This document shows positions 1 through 6,636 of a DNA stretch of 9,096 bases, piece by piece; within the stretch, counting starts at the first letter, position 1; the number at the start of each line of letters is the position of its first letter. Source of the DNA: an uncultured Bacteroidales bacterium (GTDB lineage Bacteria; Bacteroidota; Bacteroidia; Bacteroidales; UBA932); NCBI GenBank assembly GCA_905235615.1, contig CAJOMB010000056.1:1-9096 (forward strand), written 5' to 3'. The notes below the pieces were generated by a model, which was not told the origin of the DNA, did not search any database, and saw only the letters and a program-made list of their open reading frames with translations. The position numbers were made by a program, and so were the translations under genes.

Positions 1-1
1 G

Positions 2-154
2 AAGGAAGTTATGGATATCCTCGGTGTCTGCGACACCACCCTTTGGCTTTGGGCCAAGAACAATTACCTGAAACCCGCCAAGGCCGGGCGTAAGGTGCTG
101 TATCGCAAATCCGATGTCCTGCGCCTGCTTGAAACAACGGAGGACCGTGTATGA
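2..154 (+). CDS. Helix-turn-helix (excisionase/MerR-like) DNA-binding protein, 5' end cut off
   Basis: The reading frame is open from base 2 to TGA at 152-154 and gives the last 50 residues of a protein. The segment KEVMDILGVCDTTLWLWAKN followed by a Tyr-Leu-Lys-Pro wing, Gly-Arg-Lys-Val, Tyr-Arg-Lys-Ser-Asp-Val and a short C-terminal helix is the classic layout of small HTH_17/excisionase-like winged helices (family knowledge). Proteins of this kind are common near the integrase and mobilization genes of Bacteroides elements, where they act as excision factors or regulators of the element. The stop overlaps the start of the next ORF as ATGA, suggesting translational coupling. The true start is outside the window. 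Its target is unknown. Confidence 0.8.
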   Translation, partial: KEVMDILGVCDTTLWLWAKNNYLKPAKAGRKVLYRKSDVLRLLETTEDRV

Positions 155-342
155 AAAAGCATCTGAACGAAAAGCGGTTACTGGAAGAAACCTTCGCGGA
201 AATGATAAACCGGGGTGAGGAGCTGACTATCCCTTCGGAAGAAGCAGTAGCGAGTTTGTGTTTTGCGAAACGCAAAACCTCCTCGCCTTCCGCTCGCAAG
301 CTCGCAGAAGGAATTGAGCCTGGCGGCTCAATAAGAAGATGA
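151..342 (+). CDS. Small 63-aa ORF reading into the oriT-like repeats
   Basis: It starts with ATG at 151, overlapping the preceding stop by ATGA, and ends at TGA 340-342. The first 35 or so residues are charged and probably helical (MKKHLNEKRLLEETFAEM...). The last third is translated straight through the inverted-repeat cluster at 260-332 and gives a basic tail (Ala-Lys-Arg-Lys-Thr, ending Gly-Ser-Ile-Arg-Arg). Similar short ORFs running through the repeats occur ahead of mob genes in Bacteroides elements, as I recall them. No domain is recognisable. The coupled start argues that it is translated, but the 3' part may be constrained by DNA function more than by protein. It could be a truncated small regulatory protein of the element. 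Confidence 0.5.
   Translation: MKKHLNEKRLLEETFAEMINRGEELTIPSEEAVASLCFAKRKTSSPSARKLAEGIEPGGSIRR
260..278. repeat. 8-bp inverted repeat with 3-nt spacer
   Basis: GTTTTGCG-AAA-CGCAAAAC, perfect 8-bp arms. It is the first dyad of the oriT-like cluster and is not followed by a T-run, so it is unlikely to be an intrinsic terminator. Confidence 0.85.
286..311. repeat. Inverted repeat CCTTC/GAAGG enclosing a CTCGCA direct repeat
   Basis: 5-bp arms at 286-290 and 307-311 enclose 16 nt in which CTCGCA occurs twice with 8-bp spacing (293-298, 301-306). This mix of direct and inverted repeats resembles protein-binding sites in transfer origins. Confidence 0.6.
313..332. repeat. 8-bp inverted repeat with TGGC loop
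   Basis: ATTGAGCC-TGGC-GGCTCAAT, perfect 8-bp arms and a 4-nt loop. It ends 24 bp before the mobC start. A short hairpin followed by unstructured DNA is a usual layout next to a relaxase nick site, but the nick itself cannot be placed here. Confidence 0.85.
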
Positions 343-356
343 GATAAAAAAAAGCC

Positions 357-836
357 ATGAAAGAGACATACAATAAAGGAGGCCGGCCTCCTAAACCCGG
401 ATACAAGAAAAGAGGAAAGCCTGTCATGACAAGGTTCACGGCAGCAGAATATGCGATTGTGCAACAGCGGGCACAGAATGCTAACCTGGAGATGGTGGAC
501 TATATCCGCGCGGCAGCCGGGAGCGGGACCCTGGACGGAGAGCGGGCCGTCAGGCTCATTGCCAAGTTCAAGGATGCTCCTCTTTCCGAGTTCGTGCGTT
601 ATGCTGCATTGAGGGCCGAAGTGCGGACTGCCCTGACGGAAGAGCAGCTGTCCGCAGTAAAAGAACTGACAATGCAATTGAGGAATATCGGCACCAATAT
701 CAACGCCATCGCCCGCAAGGCCAACAGCGGCCTGGCGCGGGAGTATACCACCGACCTGCGGCAGATTCTTTCGGATTTGTCCAAGGCTAAAGACTGTGTA
801 ATCCAAAAACTCCTGAAAGATGATTGGAAAGATTAG
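357..836 (+). CDS. mobC: MobC-type relaxosome accessory protein (BmgB-like)
   Basis: This 159-aa basic protein would bind oriT and help the relaxase open and nick it. The N-terminus carries KGGRPPKPGYKKRGKP (residues 7-22), the Gly-Gly-Arg-Pro-Pro motif usual for Bacteroides MobC proteins. Residues 25-55 look like a ribbon-helix-helix start (Thr-Arg-Phe-Thr-Ala-Ala-Glu-Tyr). The hallmark MobC segment is LRNIGTNINAIARKANSG (108-125), followed by a C-terminal helix. Length is within the usual range for the family. The start at 357 has no clear Shine-Dalgarno, as often in this phylum. The 3' end overlaps the relaxase start by 17 bp, so the two are coupled. A 16-bp palindrome lies in codons 7-12. 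An insertion-like stretch (about 54-75) separates two similar helices (see findings). The family call is firm; its binding site is inferred. Confidence 0.85.
   Translation: MKETYNKGGRPPKPGYKKRGKPVMTRFTAAEYAIVQQRAQNANLEMVDYIRAAAGSGTLDGERAVRLIAKFKDAPLSEFVRYAALRAEVRTALTEEQLSAVKELTMQLRNIGTNINAIARKANSGLAREYTTDLRQILSDLSKAKDCVIQKLLKDDWKD
377..392. repeat. Perfect 16-bp palindrome inside the mobC 5' end
   Basis: AGGAGGCCGGCCTCCT is fully self-complementary with no spacer. It sits in the codons for Lys-Gly-Gly-Arg-Pro-Pro, 20 bp after the mobC start, and contains a consensus-like AGGAGG. It may be a protein-binding site or an mRNA hairpin, or a by-product of the conserved Gly-Gly-Arg-Pro-Pro codons. 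Confidence 0.8.
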
Positions 837-2067
837 CATGGGCACCGATTTCGGCGGAACCCTGAAATACGTGCTGGACGGCGACGGCCGGAATCAGAAA
901 GAGGTCCGTGTGCTGGCGTATGAAGGCGTGGATGTCAACATGAACGACAAAGGTCAGCCGTTTCCAGAAGCCATGGAAGTAGCCCGCAGTTTCCGTCTCC
1001 AGGCCATGCTGAACCAGGAGGTGGAAAAACCTGTCATCCACGTCACTCTCTCCTGGCCTCCGGAGGATGCTCCACGGCTTACGGACACCGAGATGGTATC
1101 GGCCGCAAAGGAGTACATGCAGCGGATGGGCTGGACCGATACGCAATACTTCATCGCCCGGCATCTGGAGAAGGATAATCCCCATATCCATATTGTACTG
1201 AACAAAGTGGACGACAACGGAAAACGCCTCAACGACAGTTTCTGCAAAAGGAAAAACGTGGCGGTGTGCAGGGAGATTACGGAGGAGCGCCATTACACGA
1301 TCGGCCGTTCAAAAATGATAAGTACGGCAAGGGACATTAATGACCCCAGGGAGGAATGCCGATACAGGATTGCAAAGGAAGTCCTCAAGGCTGTTGCCAA
1401 GGTGGACGATATCCGCCAGCTTCCCAAAGAACTGGCCAGGCAAGGGATTGTCTGTACAATCAAGGAGGACAGCAAAGGGATTCCACGCGGTATCAGTTTC
1501 AGCGCGAGGGGAAAAGATGGGCAGGAATATCATTTTTCCGGAGCGCAGGTGGACCGGAAATTCACGACAGCCAACCTCTGCAAGGCCATTGCACTGAAAG
1601 AGAAGATGCCGGAGGTCCTCAAAGAGGCAAAGTGGCTGGATGACCTTTACAGGCGGGCATCACCCCTATACGATATTCCGAAAGAGGTGAGGGTACAATG
1701 CCGGGAACTGAATGCACAGCTCCGCACCCTTGAAAGGGAGGAAAGCCGGTTGGAACAGGACAAATCAAGAATCCGCAGTTCAGCTGTCAAAAGCGCCTTC
1801 TTTGCCATCCTTAGCGGAAATGTGGTGGAAGCTGTGATGCTTGCCATCGTATCTTCCCTGGCTATCGCTATTCGCGATGGCAAAATCAAGGCTGTCCGTG
1901 AGGCCAGGCTCTCTTTGGAGGCCCGGGAAATCCGTCTTGACACAAGGCTCCGCTATCCGGAAAGGCCGATGCAAACAGCACCTCGCATGGCTCCGGAAGA
2001 AAACTTATCCATCTGGCAAGACAAAGAATCACAAGAACGCTCCCTGTCATGGGGGCCCAGACTGTAA
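820..2067 (+). CDS. mobA: MobA-type relaxase/mobilization nuclease
   Basis: A 415-aa DNA strand transferase that should nick oriT, stay covalently bound to the 5' end and pilot the strand into the recipient. The N-terminal relaxase domain (PF03432-like, about 1-250) is complete. MIGKISMGTDFGGTLKYVLD contains the likely catalytic Tyr17. His74 lies in a Val-Ile-His-Val-Thr-Leu strand. The metal-binding motif is H115-LEKDN-P-H122-I-H124-IVLN. Residues 198-255 (ending DRKFTTANL) match a region shared by Bacteroides MobA proteins. A coiled segment (about 290-320) and a hydrophobic stretch (about 324-351) follow, unusual for a cytoplasmic nuclease. The start is fixed by the conserved MIGKIS. It overlaps mobC by 17 bp and the next gene by 19 bp. 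MOBP membership is an inference. Confidence 0.93.
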   Translation: MIGKISMGTDFGGTLKYVLDGDGRNQKEVRVLAYEGVDVNMNDKGQPFPEAMEVARSFRLQAMLNQEVEKPVIHVTLSWPPEDAPRLTDTEMVSAAKEYMQRMGWTDTQYFIARHLEKDNPHIHIVLNKVDDNGKRLNDSFCKRKNVAVCREITEERHYTIGRSKMISTARDINDPREECRYRIAKEVLKAVAKVDDIRQLPKELARQGIVCTIKEDSKGIPRGISFSARGKDGQEYHFSGAQVDRKFTTANLCKAIALKEKMPEVLKEAKWLDDLYRRASPLYDIPKEVRVQCRELNAQLRTLEREESRLEQDKSRIRSSAVKSAFFAILSGNVVEAVMLAIVSSLAIAIRDGKIKAVREARLSLEAREIRLDTRLRYPERPMQTAPRMAPEENLSIWQDKESQERSLSWGPRL

Positions 2068-2810
2068 AACCTATGGAAAAAGTAATATGTGAAACAACGG
2101 CCGAGCAGTATATGGTAGAAGTATCCGGGCCAAAGATAGAAAAAATGGAGAAAACCCTCCAGGAAACGCAGGAAGATGTAAAAAAAGCTCTTGACAGGCC
2201 ATTGACACTGGGGGAAGAAGCGGTTTCTTCTTTCATCTCAAAGATAGAGGGACCTGTAAAGCGGATAATTACACAGACGAAGTGCGCATTACCGGATACC
2301 GAATCTTTTGAAATCAGGATAGCCGATGCCGTAAGGGACGCGGCCAAGGCGGGCATAGCAGAGACAAAGCTGGAAATAGAGGTCCATCATTCCGTCCGTC
2401 TGGAGGAGGATACCAAAGAAAGGATGGAGCGAAATGAGCGGCGTTTGGAGAGCATCTGCAAATCCTTCCATGTCAAGCCCATGGAGTTCTGGGAGAGGCT
2501 GCTATTGAAGGTGGAAACAGGCATTATCGCTGCGGCAATCCTGACAGCTGCGATTTGCATTCCTGCTCACCAGAAAAGCGCCGAGCACTGGGGAATGCGC
2601 TATTATCGGGTATGTAATGACCCGTGCCAAAACGACGAACAGCTCCTAAGCCGGAAGGAAGTGGCATTCTCCGACGTCGTGGAAAGCTTCCGCCAAGGGA
2701 ATGAAAGCCGCCGGCAGATGAAAGCGTATATTCGTGAGAACGAGCAGCGGCTCAAGCGAATCAAGGGCGGCGAACAAAAAAGCTCAATTTCTGCTACGGT
2801 CAACCCCTAG
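2049..2810 (+). CDS. Putative membrane-anchored coiled-coil protein of the mobilization operon
   Basis: The predicted protein has 253 aa from ATG 2049, or 245 aa from ATG 2073; neither has a strong ribosome site, and the earlier one overlaps mobA by 19 bp. I recognise no named family. The first 150 residues are highly charged and helical, with likely coiled coil around 28-50 and 95-140 (Arg-Leu-Glu-Glu-Asp-Thr-Lys-Glu-Arg-Met-Glu-Arg). One hydrophobic segment, TGIIAAAILTAAICIPA (157-173), is probably a membrane span, followed by about 80 mostly charged residues with a second helix (215-240). Its place after the relaxase suggests that it ties the relaxosome to the membrane or to a helper coupling protein; this is inference. 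The stop at 2808-2810 shares CTAG with the old stop of the AraC remnant on the other strand, so the last residues could have been changed by a junction. Confidence 0.7.
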   Translation: MGAQTVKPMEKVICETTAEQYMVEVSGPKIEKMEKTLQETQEDVKKALDRPLTLGEEAVSSFISKIEGPVKRIITQTKCALPDTESFEIRIADAVRDAAKAGIAETKLEIEVHHSVRLEEDTKERMERNERRLESICKSFHVKPMEFWERLLLKVETGIIAAAILTAAICIPAHQKSAEHWGMRYYRVCNDPCQNDEQLLSRKEVAFSDVVESFRQGNESRRQMKAYIRENEQRLKRIKGGEQKSSISATVNP

Positions 2811-2960
2811 GAACCGGCTTTCTTCCATTCGGTAGGGTTTTCCCGATTTTAGCCTTGAAGGTGCGGAAGAAGGTCTTTTCATTCGCGAATCCCGCATCTG
2901 TAGCAATTTCCGCTATCAGCCGTGCGTAGCGATGCGGTAGACCGCCACGAAATCGGAGAG
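2807..2960 (-). pseudogene. Decayed 3' end of an AraC-family regulator (frameshifted)
   Basis: On the - strand the frame shown at 2926-2838 reads RLIAEIATDAGFANEKTFFR then TFKAKIGKT, the second recognition helix region of an AraC-type (HTH_18) domain. In the next frame, 2960-2928 reads LSDFVAVYRIA, which is the preceding AraC helix (usual pattern SFSDFVNxYRIA), so a frameshift and a small deletion separate them. A second frameshift lies at the GGG run 2835-2837: with one more G the end would read TPTEWKKAGS and stop at 2809-2807, the standard AraC C-terminus. No N-terminal part can be found up to 3136. It is a dead fragment, perhaps of a regulator once next to the two-component genes, and it is not expected to bind DNA. 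Confidence 0.75.
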
Positions 2961-3094
2961 GCCGTGTCCCACAGTTCCGTTCCCCAGTCCTGCGAAATGC
3001 CGAAACTCTCACCGTATCCGCTGCCTCACCTGGGCGGGGAAACGGCACCTGCACAGTCGGTGATTTGAAGTACTGTCGCAGCTCAGGCGATTAT

Positions 3095-3113
3095 CTCCTC
3101 CCTATGGGAGGGG
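3095..3113 (-). terminator. Hairpin downstream of the response regulator gene, possible terminator
   Basis: CCTCCC-TAT-GGGAGG (3097-3111), extendable at both sides, lies 24 bp after the regulator stop codon. There is no clear U-run on the - strand after it, so termination is uncertain. The rest of 2811-3136 holds the AraC fragment and no other recognisable feature. Confidence 0.35.
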
Positions 3114-3136
3114 CATAGACCAGCAGCGTGACCGCT

Positions 3137-3790
3137 TCAAACATTAACAACCCCGTCTGCAACGGCGCGAGCCACGCATTCGACGATACTGTCCAGGCCG
3201 AACTTCCCTTTGATGCGCTCCTTGTAGCTGTCAACGGTATTGAGGGAGATTTCCAGGGCCGATGCGATCTGGGCGTTGGTGTAACCCGAGGTGGTGAGCT
3301 GCAGCACTTCCAGTTCACGGGGCGTAAGGCCCTGGGGCTTACGCGCCTCAAGGTTTTCCTCGCCACCAAAAAGGCGTGTGATTCGAGCGGCATCAATGGT
3401 TTCACCGAAGAAGAGGCACTTCCCTGCGGCCACATCGGCGATGGCCTTTACGATAGATTCGGGTGCGGAGTCCTTGGCAAGGTAAGCACAGGCGCCGGAG
3501 GTAATGGCCCGGAGAATGTAGGCGGGTTTCTTGTAGTGGGACAGCACAAGTGTGCGGACGGCGGGGAAAGCCTCGCGGAGAATTCCTAGCAGGGTGAGGC
3601 CGTCGGTCTCAGATTCCAGCGTAATATCCACAACGGCAACGTCTATCTCCGGATGGGCATTGAGGAAAGCCACGGCGGCACCGGGAGTGGCGACGGATTC
3701 TACGGATCTGATCCCGGGATAGCCGGAAAGGGCCAGCTTGAGCCCCATCACAAATACCGTGGAGTCTTCTATCAGCAGTACGTTTATCAT
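3137..3790 (-). CDS. NarL/LuxR-family response regulator
   Basis: This 217-aa cytoplasmic transcription factor is the probable phosphorylation partner of the sensor kinase it overlaps. The receiver domain (about 1-120) has the acidic pair Glu8-Asp9, phospho-acceptor Asp55 (VAVVDI), Ser84 in the Thr/Ser switch position and Lys106 in YLAKDS. The LuxR-type helix-turn-helix spans about 155-201 (LTPRELEVLQL, then NAQIASALEISLNTVDSY). Its ATG overlaps the kinase stop as ATGA, so both proteins come from one message. Length is normal for the NarL family and all key residues are present. Bacteroidota sensors with double propellers usually carry AraC-type outputs fused in cis, so a separate LuxR-type output is noteworthy. 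Its likely target is the palindrome at 6590-6608; that link is inference. Confidence 0.93.
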   Translation of the reverse strand: MINVLLIEDSTVFVMGLKLALSGYPGIRSVESVATPGAAVAFLNAHPEIDVAVVDITLESETDGLTLLGILREAFPAVRTLVLSHYKKPAYILRAITSGACAYLAKDSAPESIVKAIADVAAGKCLFFGETIDAARITRLFGGEENLEARKPQGLTPRELEVLQLTTSGYTNAQIASALEISLNTVDSYKERIKGKFGLDSIVECVARAVADGVVNV

Positions 3791-6537
3791 AAGGTTATCG
3801 TTATTTCAAGTCCTCCTTCAGGCCGATTGACAGCCTTCATATCAGCCCCCATCTTATCAAGGAGCTCACGGGTGATCACAAGGCCGAGTCCGTGCCCCCA
3901 TTCCGAAGCGCCTTCCTGCATACCAGGGCCTTCATCCAGGATGGAAATCTGACGGGGCCAGCTTGGTTCTCCCCTCAGGATAACAAAAGACGGTGAGACC
4001 TTCAGGGCATTCTCAAGAAGGTTCCTGAGGCAGGTCAGGAGCATATTCCGGTCTGTCCTTATGGTAAGGTTTTCAGGAATATCCAGCTTGATAATCCCCT
4101 GCCCCCGGACACTCTCCACCGCCTCCCTGGCCATCAGGAGCAGATTCTCATCCCTCATCACCGGCTCCAGCATACCCTTCTGGTTCAGGGACCAAAGGAG
4201 GAGATTCTCCAGTAAGGCCGATGTATTATCGGCCGATGAAGTGAGTTTCTCCAGCCCCTCCCTCAACTGTTCAGGAGACAGTTTATCCACCTGCGCCATC
4301 AACTGGTGAGACAGAAGGCTGTTTGCAGAGACCGGATTACGGAGATCGTGCGAGATGATGGAAAAAAGACGGTTGCGCATATCCAGTTCCTTTACAAGGA
4401 GCCGGCGCTCGCGGAGGCGGATGAATGTCAGGACAATCGCGCCAAAAAGCAGCGTGTAGAGAAGGAGGAACGGCCAGCGGAGCCAAAGCGGCAGGGGGAC
4501 GCGGATAACGCGGGAGGAACTGTCTCCGTGGTCCCATCGGCCGAAGAGATCTGAGCGCTGTTCCTGAAGCGTGTATCGACCGGGACGGACATTGTCGGGA
4601 AGACCGGCGAAGCGCCCGCTCACCCACGGTCCGTCGTTAAGGCGGTAGCGGTGCTGCAGCAGGGGGGCCAAGGGCAGGTTGCCAGCGGCATTTATTGCAA
4701 GCAGGCTGTCGGGGTGGAAAGCCACCGCGCCGGAGGCCCCTCCAAATGCCAGGAAGCCATTCTTGAGTGTACAGGAGACATGCTCTCCGTAAATGTCGGA
4801 GGGGAAACCAAGCTCTTTGGGAACCCGCCCCGTGCTGCCATCCGTGTCTATGAAATACAGGCCGTCTTCCGTCCCGGCCCAGAGGCGGCCTTTGGCGTCG
4901 GAGAGGACGGACTGGACCAGCATGCCTTGGAACAGGACAGATGGCCGATCGGAGTCGGCCATGACGCGATCGGAATCGGGCATCTTCCAAAGGCCGCTTC
5001 TGGTAGATGCCCAGACAGTGCCGTCCGGAGTAAGACACAGGTCTGTGACATAATCGTCCGGGATGGTGGAATTGCCTTTGTAGTATTTGGTTACAAGGCC
5101 GGTATGGGCGTCTATAACGTTGATTCCGGCCTCTGTGGTGGCGTAAACCAGATTTCCTTGAGCGTCTTCAATGAGGCGGCTTCCAAGGCGTGAGCTGAGG
5201 TAGATGCTGGAGTCCGCTTGCGGGGAGGGATAGCGGAAAGGGCTGAGCCAGTGAGGCGGCAGGCTGCGGCGGGCCTTTCGGTCCCATTCGTTGAGGCCCA
5301 CACCTTCCCAGGTGACTATCCAGAAGCGTCCCCGGCTGTCCTCCAGAAAGTCCGAAATCCAGTTGGCCCCGTCCAGAAGCCGGGCTTCCCGCTGCTCCTC
5401 GGGAAGCGGCCCGGTAAGACGGTCCTTATACACCTTTTTGCCATCCTTCCAGACCTCCCATCCGGTGTTGTTCCACAGGCCCACGTAAACCGCCCCGGTG
5501 CTGTCCTCGTAGAGGCTGGACACCCTTTCTTCGGCCGTGCCCGTCCATATTTTCCCGCTACTGTCCTGCAGGATGGCTGTGACATTAGCCGATGAGAGGG
5601 TCTGCACCTTTTGATAAGCCGGGCAAATGACGGAGAGACCGTTGTCTCCTCCCACCCAGATATTGCCCTCACGGTCCTCAAAAATGCAGTAGAGCTCCGT
5701 AGAAGGCGTTTTATACACAGGCGTCTTCTCTGGCGCCTCTACGTTTACGGGCCCCATACCGTAGGACCCGGCTGCCCAGATCCGGCCTCTGTGATCCGTT
5801 AGGAGACGGGCGTGCGCAATGGGCAGTCGGCCATGGGGAATGACCTTCCCGTTCTCAAAGGTGGATAAGATAGAGGTGTGGTCGTCAAAGGCGTATAGAC
5901 GGCCTCCGGTCTCGGCATAACTGCCGGTGCAGAATCCGCCCTCGCCAAAAGGATGGATGACCGTGGGATGCTCCCTGTCTTCCACGTACTGAAAACGGAC
6001 AATTCGGCCGGCCAGCCAGAGCCTGCCGTCAGAAGCCTCAAATATCTGATAATAAGGGTAATCCCCTTCGGAATCACGTTTGTCGTACCAGCACCGGGCC
6101 TCTTCCCGGATGCCGTTTTTGTACGACAGTTTCAGAAGTAGCGTGTCTCCCACCGTGGCCCAGACAAAGCCCGCGGAATCGGCCAGGAGAGCGCGGATGT
6201 TCCCTTTGATAATGTCATTCTGAGCGGAGCGCAGCGGAGTCGAAGAATCTCCTCTCACTGTCAACCCCTCCGTGGTCCCAACCCATAATCGGCCATCCTT
6301 GTCCACGGTAAGGGCATTCACCCTGCCATACTCTTTGAAACTTCGGAACTGCATACCGTCAAAACTGGCGAGGCCATTTCTTGTCCCCACCCAGAGGAGC
6401 CCTTCGGCATCCTGCGCGATGGCATATACCGTATTGGACGGCAATCCGTCGGCCGAACTGTAATTCACAAAACGAGGTTCCTGCGCCCGTAGAACGCAAG
6501 AAAGCAGGAACATCAATATGACGACAAGGCGGCGCAT
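3787..6537 (-). CDS. Membrane sensor histidine kinase with two Reg_prop beta-propellers and Y_Y_Y domain
   Basis: A 916-aa sensor with a signal peptide (1-18, Ala18|Gln19). The periplasmic part has fourteen strand motifs of the (L/I)WxG type, starting near 48, 83, 124, 172, 213, 252, 292, 329, 349, 404, 463, 507, 551 and 595, which fits two seven-bladed propellers. A Y_Y_Y domain (about 628-682) and one membrane helix (about 688-707) follow. The DHp helix has His730 in FSIISHDLRNPV. The ATPase domain has Asn843 (LLENALK), Asp868 (DEGPG) and a GHGLG box at 881-885. It should autophosphorylate and pass the phosphate to the overlapping regulator. In Bacteroides, sensors with this outer architecture detect oligosaccharides, but the ligand here is unknown. 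Unlike hybrid two-component sensors it ends after the ATPase domain. It contains no frameshift or missing catalytic residue that I can see. Confidence 0.95.
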   Translation of the reverse strand: MRRLVVILMFLLSCVLRAQEPRFVNYSSADGLPSNTVYAIAQDAEGLLWVGTRNGLASFDGMQFRSFKEYGRVNALTVDKDGRLWVGTTEGLTVRGDSSTPLRSAQNDIIKGNIRALLADSAGFVWATVGDTLLLKLSYKNGIREEARCWYDKRDSEGDYPYYQIFEASDGRLWLAGRIVRFQYVEDREHPTVIHPFGEGGFCTGSYAETGGRLYAFDDHTSILSTFENGKVIPHGRLPIAHARLLTDHRGRIWAAGSYGMGPVNVEAPEKTPVYKTPSTELYCIFEDREGNIWVGGDNGLSVICPAYQKVQTLSSANVTAILQDSSGKIWTGTAEERVSSLYEDSTGAVYVGLWNNTGWEVWKDGKKVYKDRLTGPLPEEQREARLLDGANWISDFLEDSRGRFWIVTWEGVGLNEWDRKARRSLPPHWLSPFRYPSPQADSSIYLSSRLGSRLIEDAQGNLVYATTEAGINVIDAHTGLVTKYYKGNSTIPDDYVTDLCLTPDGTVWASTRSGLWKMPDSDRVMADSDRPSVLFQGMLVQSVLSDAKGRLWAGTEDGLYFIDTDGSTGRVPKELGFPSDIYGEHVSCTLKNGFLAFGGASGAVAFHPDSLLAINAAGNLPLAPLLQHRYRLNDGPWVSGRFAGLPDNVRPGRYTLQEQRSDLFGRWDHGDSSSRVIRVPLPLWLRWPFLLLYTLLFGAIVLTFIRLRERRLLVKELDMRNRLFSIISHDLRNPVSANSLLSHQLMAQVDKLSPEQLREGLEKLTSSADNTSALLENLLLWSLNQKGMLEPVMRDENLLLMAREAVESVRGQGIIKLDIPENLTIRTDRNMLLTCLRNLLENALKVSPSFVILRGEPSWPRQISILDEGPGMQEGASEWGHGLGLVITRELLDKMGADMKAVNRPEGGLEITITL

Positions 6538-6544
6538 CCTCCCG

Positions 6545-6552
6545 CAAAGGTA
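6545..6552 (-). promoter_or_regulatory. Bacteroidota -7 box for the sensor kinase operon
   Basis: On the - strand TACCTTTG matches the TAnnTTTG consensus. It lies only 7 bp from the kinase ATG, with GGGAGG between, so the transcript would be nearly leaderless. A TTTG at 6580-6577 could serve as the upstream box but its 24-bp spacing is longer than the usual 19-21. Confidence 0.5.
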
Positions 6553-6589
6553 TCAATTCCTTTCGAAAAAAACTTGCAAATCAGCACCC

Positions 6590-6608
6590 TGTGGCGGATT
6601 CCGCCACA
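6590..6608. promoter_or_regulatory. Perfect palindrome, likely operator for the adjacent response regulator
   Basis: TGTGGCGGATTCCGCCACA has perfect 9-bp arms around a single central T and is flanked by CCC and AGGG, which almost extend the symmetry. It lies in the 118-bp region between the two divergent operons. Its centre (6599) is about 43 bp upstream of the start expected from the + strand TAACTTTG box, the usual place for an activator next to RNA polymerase. Dimeric NarL/LuxR regulators bind such dyads. Binding by this particular regulator is inferred. Confidence 0.65.
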
Positions 6609-6628
6609 AGGGAGTCATTCGACCGTGC

Positions 6629-6636
6629 TAACTTTG
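6629..6636 (+). promoter_or_regulatory. Bacteroidota -7 box for the exported-protein operon
   Basis: TAACTTTG matches TAnnTTTG and ends 19 bp before the ATG of the first gene. No TTTG-like box is found at the normal distance upstream; that place is taken by the right end of the palindrome, which suggests dependence on an activator. Confidence 0.6.

Larger units (their letters stand above)
260..332. other. Probable origin of transfer (oriT) region: three stacked inverted repeats
   Basis: Within 73 bp lie three inverted repeats, just upstream of mobC and mobA: GTTTTGCG-AAA-CGCAAAAC (260-278), CCTTC...GAAGG (286-290/307-311) with a CTCGCA direct repeat in its loop (293-298 and 301-306), and ATTGAGCC-TGGC-GGCTCAAT (313-332). 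The position immediately before the relaxosome genes and the dense dyad symmetry are typical of an oriT, where MobC and the relaxase bind and the relaxase nicks one strand. I cannot identify the nic site from sequence alone. One or more of these repeats could alternatively be an operator or transcription attenuator for the mob operon. Confidence 0.6.
1..2810 (+). mobile_element. Part of a Bacteroidota mobilizable/integrative element (mobilization module)
   Basis: Five co-directional ORFs with a helix-turn-helix protein, an inverted-repeat cluster, MobC, MobA relaxase and a membrane protein match the transfer module of Bacteroides mobilizable transposons and integrative mobilizable elements. 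No mating-pair formation genes are present, so transfer would need a helper conjugative system. The left boundary lies outside the window. The right boundary is not proven: it could be near the stop codon at 2808-2810, where a decayed chromosomal-looking AraC gene begins on the other strand, or further right. I see no target-site duplication or tRNA. The module assignment is firm; the element type and its ends are inferred. Confidence 0.7.

Noticed and set aside
9..845. 278-codon open frame on the - strand opposite the mobilization genes
   Set aside because: It lies antisense to the HTH gene, the small ORF and MobC, all supported by family motifs. The translation shows no recognisable domain and is rich in Cys, Pro and Arg as expected of a shadow frame.
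2800..3054. 84-codon - strand open frame as an intact small regulator gene
   Set aside because: Only its C-terminal half is AraC-like, the upstream half shows no conserved pattern, the preceding AraC helix is in another frame, and the end is frameshifted. It is treated as a pseudogene.
2941..3130. Further AraC sequence or another small gene upstream of the remnant
   Set aside because: All three - strand frames were read; none gives a convincing domain. One frame has YGESFGISQDWGTELWDTA but this matches nothing I can support.
4651..5193. 180-codon open frame on the + strand inside the sensor kinase
   Set aside because: The kinase frame here has regular propeller blade motifs; the opposite frame has no motif, no promoter box and low-complexity Gly/Val-rich content.
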